A stretch of 64,000 nt of DNA from Streptomyces albireticuli (GTDB taxonomy: Bacteria; Actinomycetota; Actinomycetes; Streptomycetales; Streptomycetaceae): contig NZ_CP021744.1 in assembly GCF_002192455.1 (NCBI RefSeq), forward strand, positions 682,001 to 746,000, read 5' to 3'. Within the stretch, counting starts at the first letter, position 1; each line of letters opens with the position of its first letter. This document shows, piece by piece, positions 46,455 to 54,869 of this stretch. The notes under the pieces were generated by a model. The model was not told the DNA's origin. It worked only from the letters and a program-made list of their open reading frames with translations, and searched no databases. Made by a program: the position numbers and the translations under genes.

Positions 46455-47249
46455 GTGGACCACCTCTCCGTATTCCACCGTGAAGTCCTGGCGTTCGAGG
46501 CGGCGGTACGGCGCGCGGCCGACGCGGGCGGATCGCCCCTGGTCCCCTCCTGCCCCGGCTGGTCGGTGGCCGACCTGGTCGTCCATCTGGGCAGTGTCCA
46601 CCGGGCCGTGGCCCATATCGTGACGCGGCGGCTCGACGGCCCGCCGGACCCCTCGGACCTCTCCTATCTCGGTCTGCCCGCGGACACCCACGACTGGCCG
46701 CTTCCCGAGAACGCTCCCCATCAAGGCCCGGTGCCCGCAAGTCTGTCCGACTGGTTCGCGGCCGGGGCCGGCGCCCTGGAGTCGGTGCTGGGAGACCGTG
46801 CACCGGACGCGTGGGCGTGGACGTGGTCCGGGGAGCGGACGGTCGGGTTCTGGCGGCGGGTGCAGGCCGTCGAGGCGTCGGTGCACCGCTGGGACGCCGA
46901 GCGGGCGCTCGGCACGGCCCGCCCCCTGGAGGCGGACTTCGCGGCGGACGCCGTCGGCCACAACTTCGAGGTGTTCGTGCCGGCCCGGCGGACCTGGAAG
47001 AGCGTCCCGGCGGGCGCGGGCGAGCGGTTCGGGTTCCGGCGGACCGACGGCCCCGGAGAGTGGACCGTGTCCTTCGACGGGGACGACGTGCGGACCGCCG
47101 GCGGCGCCGGACCCCGCGACGTCGAGGTGGCGGGGACCGCCTCGGACCTGCTGCTGTTCCTGTGGCAGCGGATCCCCGCGGAGCGGCTCGACGTGACGGG
47201 CGACCGGCGCGCGCTCGACCGCTATTTCGCTCTCGTGCCTCCCGTGTGA
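46455..47249 (+). CDS. Maleylpyruvate isomerase family, mycothiol-dependent type
   Basis: A 264-residue protein with a DinB-like four-helix N-terminal domain (PLVPSCPGWSVADLVVHLGS, with the metal-ligand HLGSVHRA, and EASVHRWDAERALG) and a C-terminal SCP2-like part. Actinobacterial members use mycothiol as thiol cofactor; three histidine positions that bind zinc appear conserved. GTG start. Substrate unknown. The 3' end overlaps the convergent SHOCT gene by 28 bp. Confidence 0.85.
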   Translation: MDHLSVFHREVLAFEAAVRRAADAGGSPLVPSCPGWSVADLVVHLGSVHRAVAHIVTRRLDGPPDPSDLSYLGLPADTHDWPLPENAPHQGPVPASLSDWFAAGAGALESVLGDRAPDAWAWTWSGERTVGFWRRVQAVEASVHRWDAERALGTARPLEADFAADAVGHNFEVFVPARRTWKSVPAGAGERFGFRRTDGPGEWTVSFDGDDVRTAGGAGPRDVEVAGTASDLLLFLWQRIPAERLDVTGDRRALDRYFALVPPV

Positions 47250-47512
47250 GTGCCGAAGTCCTTCTCCAGTACGGCCATCCGGCGCCGGTACTCGTCCTCG
47301 TCGATCTCGCCCGCGGCGTACCGGCCGCCCAGGAGGGCCGTCGGCGAGGGTCCGGGAGGCGCCGCCCGGCCCTGGCAGGAGGTGCGACCGCGCCACACCG
47401 TGCGGCGCAGGAGGACGATGACGCCGATCACGACGGCCGCCCAGATCAGCGGGAAGAAGAGGATCCAGGGACCGGGGCCGCCGTCGGCCGCGGTGTACGC
47501 GAGGGTGTTCAT
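47222..47512 (-). CDS. SHOCT-domain small membrane protein
   Basis: A 96-residue protein. One membrane helix (PWILFFPLIWAAVVIGVIVLL) is followed by a basic linker and a C-terminal SHOCT motif, LLGGRYAAGEIDEDEYRRRM with AVLEKDF. Such proteins are common and may oligomerise through SHOCT; no function is assigned. It overlaps the 3' end of the convergent gene. Confidence 0.88.
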   Translation of the reverse strand: MNTLAYTAADGGPGPWILFFPLIWAAVVIGVIVLLRRTVWRGRTSCQGRAAPPGPSPTALLGGRYAAGEIDEDEYRRRMAVLEKDFGTHTGGTRAK

Positions 47513-47616
47513 GAGGTGTCAGCTCCTCGGTGGTGAGGGTGTTTCCCTTGCACCACCGAGCCTCGTCGCGACGGGCCCGTCCGTCGTCGTACGGCCGGGG
47601 TCGGTCGCGCTCCCCC

Positions 47617-47653
47617 GCGGGGAGTACGCGGCCGCTCTGCGTGTACTCCCCGC
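47617..47653 (-). terminator. Terminator downstream of the ROK regulator gene
   Basis: GCGGGGAGTAC and GTACTCCCCGC pair perfectly over 11 bp with a 15-nt loop, 50 bp after the stop codon of the ROK gene and before the SHOCT gene on the same strand. Confidence 0.6.
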
Positions 47654-47702
47654 CTCGTGCCCCGTTCCCGTCAGGTCCTCCTGACGAAGCCGGACGGTCC
47701 GT

Positions 47703-48926
47703 TCAGCCGAGCGCCGCCAGGGGATCGTCCAGGACGGGCTGCCACGCCGCCTCGGCCGCTCCGATGAGGCTGTTGTGGTCGAGGGTGCAGGACAGGATGG
47801 GCACGCTGCCGCTGCGGCCCCACAGGCTGCGGTCGGCGACGACCGCGCGGAGGCGTTCGGGGTCGGCTTCGAGCAGTTCGCGGTGGAGGCCGCCGAGGAT
47901 GATGCGGTCCGGGTTGAGGATGTTGACCAGGCCCGCGAGGCCGAGGCCGAGCCGGTCGACGATCAGCTCGGCGGCGGCGCGCACGGCCGGGTCGGCGTAC
48001 TCCGTGCGGAGCAGGTCGCGGGACTGCTGGAGCAAGGAGACCTCGGGCCCCGGGTCGCGGCCCGCGGCCGTCAGGAAGGCCAGCGGGTCGGCCTCGACGT
48101 CCAGGCAGCCACGGCTGCCGCAGTGACAGGGCAGACCGGCGGGGTTGACCGTAAGGTGGCCCACTTCCAGGGCGAGGCCGGAGCTGCCGCTGTGCAGCCG
48201 GCCGTCGAGGACGAGCGCGCCGCCGACGCCGCGGTGTCCGGTGGCGACGCACAGCAGGTGCCGGGCGCCGCGCCCCGCACCGTGGCGGTGCTCGGCGAGA
48301 GCGGCCAGATTGACGTCGTTGCCGGTGACGCCGAGGGCGGTCGTGCCGCCGGGACCGGGGACGTCCGCCTTGGCGAGCGCCTCGGTGAACAGCTCGCGGA
48401 CCGGCGCCCCGGCGGGCCAGGAGAGGTGCAGCGGGTTGAGAGCGGTGCCCTCCGGTTCGGCGACGGCCGAGGGCACGGCGAGTCCCGCGCCCAGACAGCG
48501 GCGGTCCGTCCCGCGCAGCAGCCCCGCTCCGGCCTCGACGACGGCGTCGATGATGTGCGCGGGGTCGGCGGGTACGGTCATACAGCCGGGGGCGGTGGCG
48601 ACCATGCGGCCGCCGAGGCCGACGAGGGCGGCGCGGAACCCGTCGGCGTGGATCTGCGCGGCCAGGACGACGGGACCGTCCGGGGCGAGGGAGAGCCGGT
48701 GGGAGGGCCGGCCCTGGGACCCGGCGGCGGCGCCGGGGCGCGCGTCGACCTCGATCAGCCCGAGGGCCTCCAGCTCGGCCGCGACGGCGCCGGCGGTCGC
48801 GCGGGTCACGCCGAGCTCGGCGGTGAGCACGGCCCGGGTGGGGGCGCGGCCGGTGTGGACGAGCTCCAGCGCCGGGCCGAGGGCGCCACGGCCGCGTTCC
48901 AAACGTGTTGTCCGAGTCTGGGTCAC
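47703..48926 (-). CDS. ROK-family transcriptional regulator (NagC/XylR type)
   Basis: A 407-residue regulator. The N-terminal helix-turn-helix includes TRAVLTAELGVTRATAGAVA. The sugar-kinase-like domain follows, with the zinc motif CHCGSRGCLDVEA and VTGNDVNLAALAEHRHGAG. ROK repressors usually bind a sugar or sugar phosphate. It starts at GTG 48926, only 17 bp from the divergent MFS gene, whose promoter lies over its first codons. The MFS gene is thus the probable target. Confidence 0.92.
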   Translation of the reverse strand: MTQTRTTRLERGRGALGPALELVHTGRAPTRAVLTAELGVTRATAGAVAAELEALGLIEVDARPGAAAGSQGRPSHRLSLAPDGPVVLAAQIHADGFRAALVGLGGRMVATAPGCMTVPADPAHIIDAVVEAGAGLLRGTDRRCLGAGLAVPSAVAEPEGTALNPLHLSWPAGAPVRELFTEALAKADVPGPGGTTALGVTGNDVNLAALAEHRHGAGRGARHLLCVATGHRGVGGALVLDGRLHSGSSGLALEVGHLTVNPAGLPCHCGSRGCLDVEADPLAFLTAAGRDPGPEVSLLQQSRDLLRTEYADPAVRAAAELIVDRLGLGLAGLVNILNPDRIILGGLHRELLEADPERLRAVVADRSLWGRSGSVPILSCTLDHNSLIGAAEAAWQPVLDDPLAALG

Positions 48927-48943
48927 ACCCCTATTCTGACTTT
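48908..48943. promoter_or_regulatory. Overlapping divergent promoters of the ROK/MFS pair
   Basis: On the plus strand TTGTCC (48908-48913), 18 bp and TATTCT (48932-48937) lead to a GTG only six bases further, implying a leaderless MFS transcript. On the minus strand CAGAAT (48938-48933) could be the -10 box of the ROK gene, again six bases from its GTG. The two -10 regions lie on top of each other, so transcription in the two directions should be mutually exclusive. Confidence 0.45.
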
Positions 48944-50167
48944 GTGCCGACGCTGAACAAAATACGGACAGCCATTTCGAGCCGATCCGGCCGGATACCC
49001 ACCGATCCCGACCTCCGCCGCCTCCGCACCGCCCTCACCCTCTTCTTCGCCCTCGACGGCCTCCTCTTCGCCGGCTGGGTGGTCCGCATCCCCGCCATCA
49101 AGGAGCAGACCGGCGCCTCGGCCGGGGATCTCGGCCTCGCCCTGCTCGGCGTGTCGGCGGGTGCCGTGGCCACCATGACGGTGACCGGCCGGCTGTGCCG
49201 CCGGTTCGGGAGCCACCCGGTCACGGTCGCCGCCGCCGTGCTGATGTGCCTGGGCATCGCCCTGCCGCCGCTCACCCACTCGGCGCTCACCCTCGGACTC
49301 GTCCTTCTCGTCTTCGGCGTCGCCTACGGCGGGCTCAACGTCTCCATGAACAGTGCCGCCGTGGACCTCGTGGCGGCGATGCGCAGGCCGGTGATGCCCG
49401 GCTTCCACGCCGCGTACAGCCTCGGCGGGATGCTCGGCGCGGGGCTCGGCGGGCTGGTCGCCGGGCACCTGTCCGTCACCCGCCACCTGCTGCTCCTCAC
49501 CGGCCTGGGCCTCGTCGTGAGCGTGCTCGCCGGGCGCGCGCTGCTGTCCCGGCCGGCGCCCGTCGTCGACCGGGTGGCCCCCGCGGCGGCACCCGGCGCG
49601 AAGCCGGCCGGCAGCCGGCGCGGCCTGGTCGTGGTCCTGGGTCTGATCGCCCTGTGCGACTCCTACGGTGAGGGAGCGCTCGCCGACTGGGGCGCGCTCC
49701 ACCTCCAGCAGGACCTCGGCGCGCGGGCGGGCCTCGCGGCCGTCGGCTACTCCGTCTTCGCGCTCGCCATGACCGTCGGACGGCTGTCGGGCACCGCGCT
49801 CCTCGAACGGCTGGGCCAGACGCGGACGCTGGTCGCGGGCGGCGCGACGGCGTCGCTGGGCATGCTGCTCGGCTCCCTCGCCCCGACGGCCTGGATGGCG
49901 ATCGTCGGCTTCGCGGTCACCGGGTTCGGCCTGGCCAACATCTTCCCCGTCGCGATCGGACGGGCGGGCGAGCTGGCCGGACCGAGCGGGGTCGCGCTGG
50001 CCTCCACATTCGGCTACGGCGGCATGCTGCTCGGGCCGCCGGCGATCGGCTTCCTCGCGGAGTGGTTCTCGCTGCCCACCGCCCTGACGACGGTCGCGGG
50101 CCTCGCGGCCATGGCCGCGCTGATCGCCTATGGAACCCGGAACGTGGTGCGGGCCGCGACCCGGTGA
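48944..50167 (+). CDS. MFS transporter (YbjJ-like)
   Basis: A 407-residue major facilitator with 12 hydrophobic segments. It opens with LRTALTLFFALDGLLFAGWV, then IPAIKEQTGASAGDLGLALL; GGLNVSMNSAAVDL and FGLANIFPVAIGRAGEL are typical of the YbjJ/FucP-like branch. Control by a divergent ROK regulator suggests a sugar or sugar-derivative substrate. Start placed at GTG 48944, in line with the promoter six bases upstream; the frame continues upstream over the promoter. Confidence 0.88.
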   Translation: MPTLNKIRTAISSRSGRIPTDPDLRRLRTALTLFFALDGLLFAGWVVRIPAIKEQTGASAGDLGLALLGVSAGAVATMTVTGRLCRRFGSHPVTVAAAVLMCLGIALPPLTHSALTLGLVLLVFGVAYGGLNVSMNSAAVDLVAAMRRPVMPGFHAAYSLGGMLGAGLGGLVAGHLSVTRHLLLLTGLGLVVSVLAGRALLSRPAPVVDRVAPAAAPGAKPAGSRRGLVVVLGLIALCDSYGEGALADWGALHLQQDLGARAGLAAVGYSVFALAMTVGRLSGTALLERLGQTRTLVAGGATASLGMLLGSLAPTAWMAIVGFAVTGFGLANIFPVAIGRAGELAGPSGVALASTFGYGGMLLGPPAIGFLAEWFSLPTALTTVAGLAAMAALIAYGTRNVVRAATR

Positions 50168-50262
50168 GGGGCCCGGGCGTTGTCAGTGGCGCCTGACACA
50201 CTTCACGCAGGGGAACAGCCGGGCGGGGCCCGGGGCCGGCGAACGGGAAGGGGTGGGGCGGT

Positions 50263-51156
50263 ATGCGCGCGGAAGGCGACGACTGGCGGTGCGCCGGGGT
50301 GCGCCGGCCACCCACCGGGCCCGAGCTGGCCTGGCTGCACCCGGTGCGCGGCGGGCGCACCTCGCCGCTGCCCGCCGGGCGGCAGCTGGCCTTCACCACC
50401 GGCGACGCCCGGCGCTGTCTCGGGGTCCGCAGGGGCGGCCGGCACACCCCGTGCCCGGCCGGCGCGGCCCTGACGGCCACGGCCGTCTCGGCGCAGTGCG
50501 CGGAGTGCGCGCGGCTGGACCGGGCGCACTCCGTGGCCGCCGACACCGTCGCCGACGACCCGCGCCCGTACGACGTCTATCTGGCGTGGTTCGGCCCGGG
50601 CCTGATCAAGGTCGGGATCACGGCGGCCGAGCGCGAGGGGGCCCGGTTGCGGGAGCAGGCGGCACTGTCCTACGCGCTGCTCGGCCGCGGCCCGCTGATG
50701 GCCGCCCGCCGGGCGGAGGCCGTGCTCGGCGCGGCGCTCGCCGTCCCCGACCGCTTCCCGTACGCCGCCAAGCGCGCCGCCCGGCACCCGCTGCCCGCGC
50801 GGGAGCCGCGGACGGCCGAGTTGGCGGAGCTCCACGGGCGGGCTCTCGGGCTCGCCGGTCTGCCGGAGTCGCTGGCGGTCCGCGCGTTCGCGCCGGTGCA
50901 CCACGACGAGGAGTTCCACCTCGACCGCCTCCGGCCCGGCCCCGGTCTGGTCGGGCTCTCCCCGGGGTGCGCGATAGCGGGCCGGGTCGCGGCGGTCGCC
51001 GGGCCCGATGTGTATCTGGATACGGCGGACGGGCGGCTGCTGCTGGTCGACGCCCGGCAGCTGGCGGGGTGGGCGCTGCGGGCCACGGACCCGGGGACGG
51101 CGGTCACGGCGGCCGTCCGCCCGCCGGAGCCGGCCGGGCCGGACGCCCTGTTCTGA
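50263..51156 (+). CDS. DUF2797-domain protein
   Basis: A 297-residue soluble protein. The conserved block YDVYLAWFGPGLIKVGITAA and the following EREGARLREQAALSYALL are those of DUF2797. Four cysteines lie before it (RCLGV, PCPAG, QCAECARLD), perhaps a zinc site. The family is widespread in bacteria and archaea without a known function; the KVGIT segment resembles the GIY-YIG-like core strand. ATG at 50263. No functional neighbour. Confidence 0.8.
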   Translation: MRAEGDDWRCAGVRRPPTGPELAWLHPVRGGRTSPLPAGRQLAFTTGDARRCLGVRRGGRHTPCPAGAALTATAVSAQCAECARLDRAHSVAADTVADDPRPYDVYLAWFGPGLIKVGITAAEREGARLREQAALSYALLGRGPLMAARRAEAVLGAALAVPDRFPYAAKRAARHPLPAREPRTAELAELHGRALGLAGLPESLAVRAFAPVHHDEEFHLDRLRPGPGLVGLSPGCAIAGRVAAVAGPDVYLDTADGRLLLVDARQLAGWALRATDPGTAVTAAVRPPEPAGPDALF

Positions 51157-51312
51157 GCCGGGCGGCGAAGGCCGTGGGCCGGAGAGCGAGCCCACGGGCC
51201 TTTCCGGAGCCGGCCGAAACCCCGGACCGGAAGAGGCACGCCCCGGCCCGGACAGCGCCGCCTCGATGCCGGCCCCTTCCCGAACGCCGGACCGGCGGGC
51301 CGCCGCCCCGGG

Positions 51313-52062
51313 TCAGCTCAGCCAGCCGGGCCGTACCAGCCCCGTCTCGTAGGCGAGGACGACGAGTTGGGCGCGGTCCCGGGCGCCCAGCTTGACCATG
51401 GTGCGGCTGACGTGGGTCTTGGCGGTGAGCGGGCTGACGACGAGTCGGCGGGCGATCTCCTCGTTGGACAGCCCCATGCCGACCAGCGCCATCACCTCGC
51501 GCTCGCGGTCCGTCAGCTCCGCCAGCCCCGCGGGCTCGGCCGGCGCCTTGGAGCGCGCGGCGAACTCGGCGATGAGGCGGCGCGTCACCCCTGGCGAGAG
51601 CAGGGCGTCGCCGGCCACGACGGCCCGTACGGCGCGCAGCAGCTCCGCGGGCTCGGTGTCCTTGACGAGGAAGCCGGAGGCCCCGGAGCGGATCGCCTCG
51701 AAGACGTACTCGTCCAGTTCGAAGGTGGTGAGCATGACGACCCGCACCTCCGCCAGGGCGGGGTCCTCGGTGATCCGGCGGGTGGCGGCGAGCCCGTCGA
51801 GCACGGGCATCCGGATGTCCATCAGCACGGCGTCGGGCCGCAGTTCGCGCACCAGGGCCAGGGCCCGCTCGCCGTCGGATGCCTCGCCGACGACCGTGAT
51901 GTCGGGCTGGACGTCCAGCAGGGCGCGGAACCCGGCGCGCACGAGGAGCTGGTCGTCCGCGAGCAGCACCCGGACCGGGCCCCTCTCCGGCGCGCCTCCC
52001 ACCGGTCCGGGGCCGTGCGTCCCGGACCGCTCGGGGCGGCCGGGGCCCGGGTCAGCGGTCAC
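51313..52062 (-). CDS. NarL/LuxR-type response regulator
   Basis: A 249-residue two-component regulator. After about 25 low-complexity residues the receiver domain begins VRVLLADDQLLVRAGFRALL, with the phospho-acceptor aspartate in DAVLMDIRMPVLDG and the lysine in GFLVKDTEP. The LuxR helix-turn-helix is LTDREREVMALVGMGLSNEE, then VSPLTAKTHVSRTMVKLGA. The GTG follows GGAGG and overlaps the histidine-kinase stop, so the pair is coupled. Confidence 0.93.
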   Translation of the reverse strand: MTADPGPGRPERSGTHGPGPVGGAPERGPVRVLLADDQLLVRAGFRALLDVQPDITVVGEASDGERALALVRELRPDAVLMDIRMPVLDGLAATRRITEDPALAEVRVVMLTTFELDEYVFEAIRSGASGFLVKDTEPAELLRAVRAVVAGDALLSPGVTRRLIAEFAARSKAPAEPAGLAELTDREREVMALVGMGLSNEEIARRLVVSPLTAKTHVSRTMVKLGARDRAQLVVLAYETGLVRPGWLS

Positions 52063-53297
52063 GGTTCCTCCTGGTGCCGGGCGGTGAGGGGAAGCCGGGC
52101 ACGTACCCGGAAGCCGCCGTCGGGCCGGGGGCCCGCCTCGACCGTACCGCCCAGGGCCGCGGCCCGCTCCCGCATGCCGACCAGTCCCCTGCCGCCGCCC
52201 GGGAGGGCCTCCTTGGCCGCGGGGGCGGCGGGCCCGTCGTCGTCGACGCGCAGTTCGAGGGCGCCGTCCCGGTGGCTCAGCCGGACCCGGGCGGTGCGGG
52301 AGCCGGAGTGGCGGACGATGTTGGTGAGGGCCTCCTGGACGATGCGGAAGGCGGCCAGTTCGGTGCCGGGCGGCAGACCGGCCGGCACGTCCTCCGTGGA
52401 GATGTCGACGGTCAGGCCCGCGTCGGCGGCCTGCTCGGCCAGCTCCGGCAGGCGGTCGAGGCCGGGCGCGGGCGCGCGCGGGGCCTCGCCGGGGGCACGG
52501 AGGGTGTCCAGGACCTGGCGGACCTCGCCGAGGGCCTCCTTGCCCGCGGCCTTGATGGTGACGAGCGCCGCGCGGGCCTGCTCGGGGTGCTCGTCGAGGA
52601 GCGCCAGGCCCACCCCGGCCTGGACGTTGATGACGGAGATGCTGTGCGCCAGCACGTCGTGCAGCTCGCGGGCGATCCGCAGCCGCTCCTCGTCGGCGCG
52701 GCGGCGCTCGGCCATGGCCCGTTCCGCCCGCTCGCGGGCCCACTGCTCACGGCGTACGTGCACGAGCTCGGCCACGACGACGACGGCCACGGCCCAGGCG
52801 GCGGGCGCCCACTCCTCGTTCCAGGGCGCCGGTCCGTCGCCGCCCGGCGGCAGCCACCGGTAGAGCCAGTGGGCGAGGAGGAGGTGCCCGGCCCAGAGCA
52901 GGGCCACGGCGCACCAGGCCGCGCGCCGGTGACCCGCGACGATCGCGGTGAAGCAGGCGACGACGACGCTGAGGAAGACGGGGCCGTAGGGGTAGCCGCC
53001 GCCGAGGTAGAGCATGGTGGCGGCGGACGCCCCGAAGACGGCGACCCGGGGACGGCGGTGGCGGATCAGCAGGAAGGCCGGCCCCACGGCGAGCAGGACC
53101 CGGGCGAAGGAGTCCAGGGGCGCCCGGTCGGGCTGGTTCAGGGCCGCGAAGTGGCTGCCGGCCTGCTGGACGAGCGCGACCGCGAGGGTGGAGGGCCAGG
53201 GCAGCCGCCGGGACGGGCCCCGGCCGCCCGGCCGGCGCTCCCACGGCGGCCCGGCGCCGTCCTCGCGCGCCCACGGCGCCCGTCTGTCGCGACCCAT
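52059..53297 (-). CDS. NarL-type sensor histidine kinase
   Basis: A 412-residue membrane kinase. About five hydrophobic segments occupy residues 30-190. The dimerisation/phosphoacceptor domain is HisKA_3, RIARELHDVLAHSISVINVQ, with the histidine in ELHD. The catalytic domain has the N-box ALTNIVRHSGSRTARV, DDDGPAA and GGGRGLVGMRERA. ATG at 53297 chosen; a longer frame lacks conserved sequence. Partner of the adjacent response regulator. The signal is unknown. Confidence 0.92.
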   Translation of the reverse strand: MGRDRRAPWAREDGAGPPWERRPGGRGPSRRLPWPSTLAVALVQQAGSHFAALNQPDRAPLDSFARVLLAVGPAFLLIRHRRPRVAVFGASAATMLYLGGGYPYGPVFLSVVVACFTAIVAGHRRAAWCAVALLWAGHLLLAHWLYRWLPPGGDGPAPWNEEWAPAAWAVAVVVVAELVHVRREQWARERAERAMAERRRADEERLRIARELHDVLAHSISVINVQAGVGLALLDEHPEQARAALVTIKAAGKEALGEVRQVLDTLRAPGEAPRAPAPGLDRLPELAEQAADAGLTVDISTEDVPAGLPPGTELAAFRIVQEALTNIVRHSGSRTARVRLSHRDGALELRVDDDGPAAPAAKEALPGGGRGLVGMRERAAALGGTVEAGPRPDGGFRVRARLPLTARHQEEP

Positions 53298-53403
53298 ACC
53301 GGCCACGCTAGTGGGCGGGGCGGGCACGGGGCGTCCACCGCACGGGGTGGTCGTGGCTGCTCCCCGGGGAGTAGCCCGCCCTTCCACGCGCCGGGCGGCG
53401 CCG

Positions 53404-54630
53404 TCAGCGGTCCATCGAGGACAGCACCCGCCGGGCCATGGAGTGCGTGCGGACGACCTCGGCGAGCGTGGTGGTCCCCCGGGTGATCTTCACGAAGACC
53501 TGCCACGCCGGCCGGAAGCCGGTGAGCGCGGCGTGCATCAGGCCGGGGCGGCGCTGGTAGAAGGCGAGCATGCGGCGGCCGACGCCCATCTCCACGCCGA
53601 GGCCGGCCTTGATGGCGAAGGCGTAGTTCAGCGCCTGCCGGCGGGCGTCGACGGCGTCCTGCGCCTCGCCGATGCGGACGGCCCACTCCCCCGCCAGCCG
53701 CCCGGAGCGCAGGGCGAAGGAGATGCCCTCGCGGGTCCACGGCTCCAGCAGTCCGGCGGCGTCACCGCACACGATCACCCGGCCGCGCGAGAGCGGCGAG
53801 TCGTCGGAGCGGCAGCGGGTGAGGTGCCCGGAGGAGATGCTGGGCTCGAAGCCGGCCAGGCCGAGCCGGGCGATGAAGTCCTCCAGATAGCGCTTGGTGG
53901 CCGAGCCGTCGCCGCGGGCGGAGATCACGCCCACGGTGAGGGTGTCGCCCTTGGGGAAGACCCAGCCGTAACTGCCCGGGATCGGGCCCCAGTCGATGAG
54001 CACCCGGCCGGCCCAGTCCTCGGCGACGGTCGGCGGGACCGGGATCTCGGCCTCCAGGCCGAGGTCGACCTGGTCGAGCTTGACGCCGACGTGGGCTCCT
54101 ATGCGCCCGGCGCTGCCGTCGGCGCCGACGACCGCGCGGGCGAGGACGGTCGTGCCGTCACCGAGGACGACCGCGACGGTGCGCCGGTCGGGCACGGCCG
54201 GGCCGTGCTGCTCGACCCGGGAGACCGTGACGCCCGTGCGCACCTCGGCGCCGGCCGCGCGGGCGGAGTCGACGAGCGCGGCGTCGAACTCGGGGCGATT
54301 GATGAGGCCGAAGAGCATCCGCTTGGAGCGGCGGGTGCGGGTCAGCTTCCCGTTGAGCGAGAAGGTGACGGCGTGCACCCGGTCACGCAGGGGCAGTTCG
54401 AAGCCCGGCGGCAGGGAGTCCCGGGAGGGGCCGATGATGCCGCCGCCGCACGTCTTGTAGCGCGGCAGTTCGGCCTTCTCCAGGAGGAGCACCCGGCGGC
54501 CCGCGGACGCCGCCGCGTGGGCGGCCGAGGCCCCCGCGGGGCCCGCCCCCACCACCACGACGTCCCACACCGGTTCCTGACCCCCGGTCGCGTCCCGCTC
54601 CGCGTCCTGGGCTGCGTTGTCGCTGCTCAC
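53404..54630 (-). CDS. Geranylgeranyl-reductase-family flavoprotein
   Basis: A 408-residue FAD-dependent oxidoreductase. The dinucleotide motif VVVVGAGPAGASAAHAAASA lies near residue 22, followed by KTCGGGIIGPSRDSLP (the family cysteine loop) and VIVCGDAAGLLEPWTREGIS as the second FAD motif. Members saturate isoprenoid chains of menaquinone or archaeal-type lipids, or act in specialised metabolism. In Streptomyces this chromosomal copy often lies near respiratory genes; here no menaquinone gene is adjacent. GTG at 54630. Confidence 0.88.
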   Translation of the reverse strand: MSSDNAAQDAERDATGGQEPVWDVVVVGAGPAGASAAHAAASAGRRVLLLEKAELPRYKTCGGGIIGPSRDSLPPGFELPLRDRVHAVTFSLNGKLTRTRRSKRMLFGLINRPEFDAALVDSARAAGAEVRTGVTVSRVEQHGPAVPDRRTVAVVLGDGTTVLARAVVGADGSAGRIGAHVGVKLDQVDLGLEAEIPVPPTVAEDWAGRVLIDWGPIPGSYGWVFPKGDTLTVGVISARGDGSATKRYLEDFIARLGLAGFEPSISSGHLTRCRSDDSPLSRGRVIVCGDAAGLLEPWTREGISFALRSGRLAGEWAVRIGEAQDAVDARRQALNYAFAIKAGLGVEMGVGRRMLAFYQRRPGLMHAALTGFRPAWQVFVKITRGTTTLAEVVRTHSMARRVLSSMDR

Positions 54631-54869
54631 CTGTGCTTCTACTCCCGCTCGATCACCGGCTAGGGCTACCGCCCGCATCCTAAGGCCCCCCGGCCCCGCG
54701 CTCCGCCGTGGGAAGGCCGTCGCCCGCGCTCCGGGGGGATCCGGGGCCGGGTCCGAAGGGGCGCGGACGGCCGGGGTCCAGGGAGGAGCCGTGCGACGGA
54801 CCATGGGAGGATCAGCAGACAATCGCCCGTACGTACGGATATAACGCCTCGCCCCCAAGGAGCGTTCCC

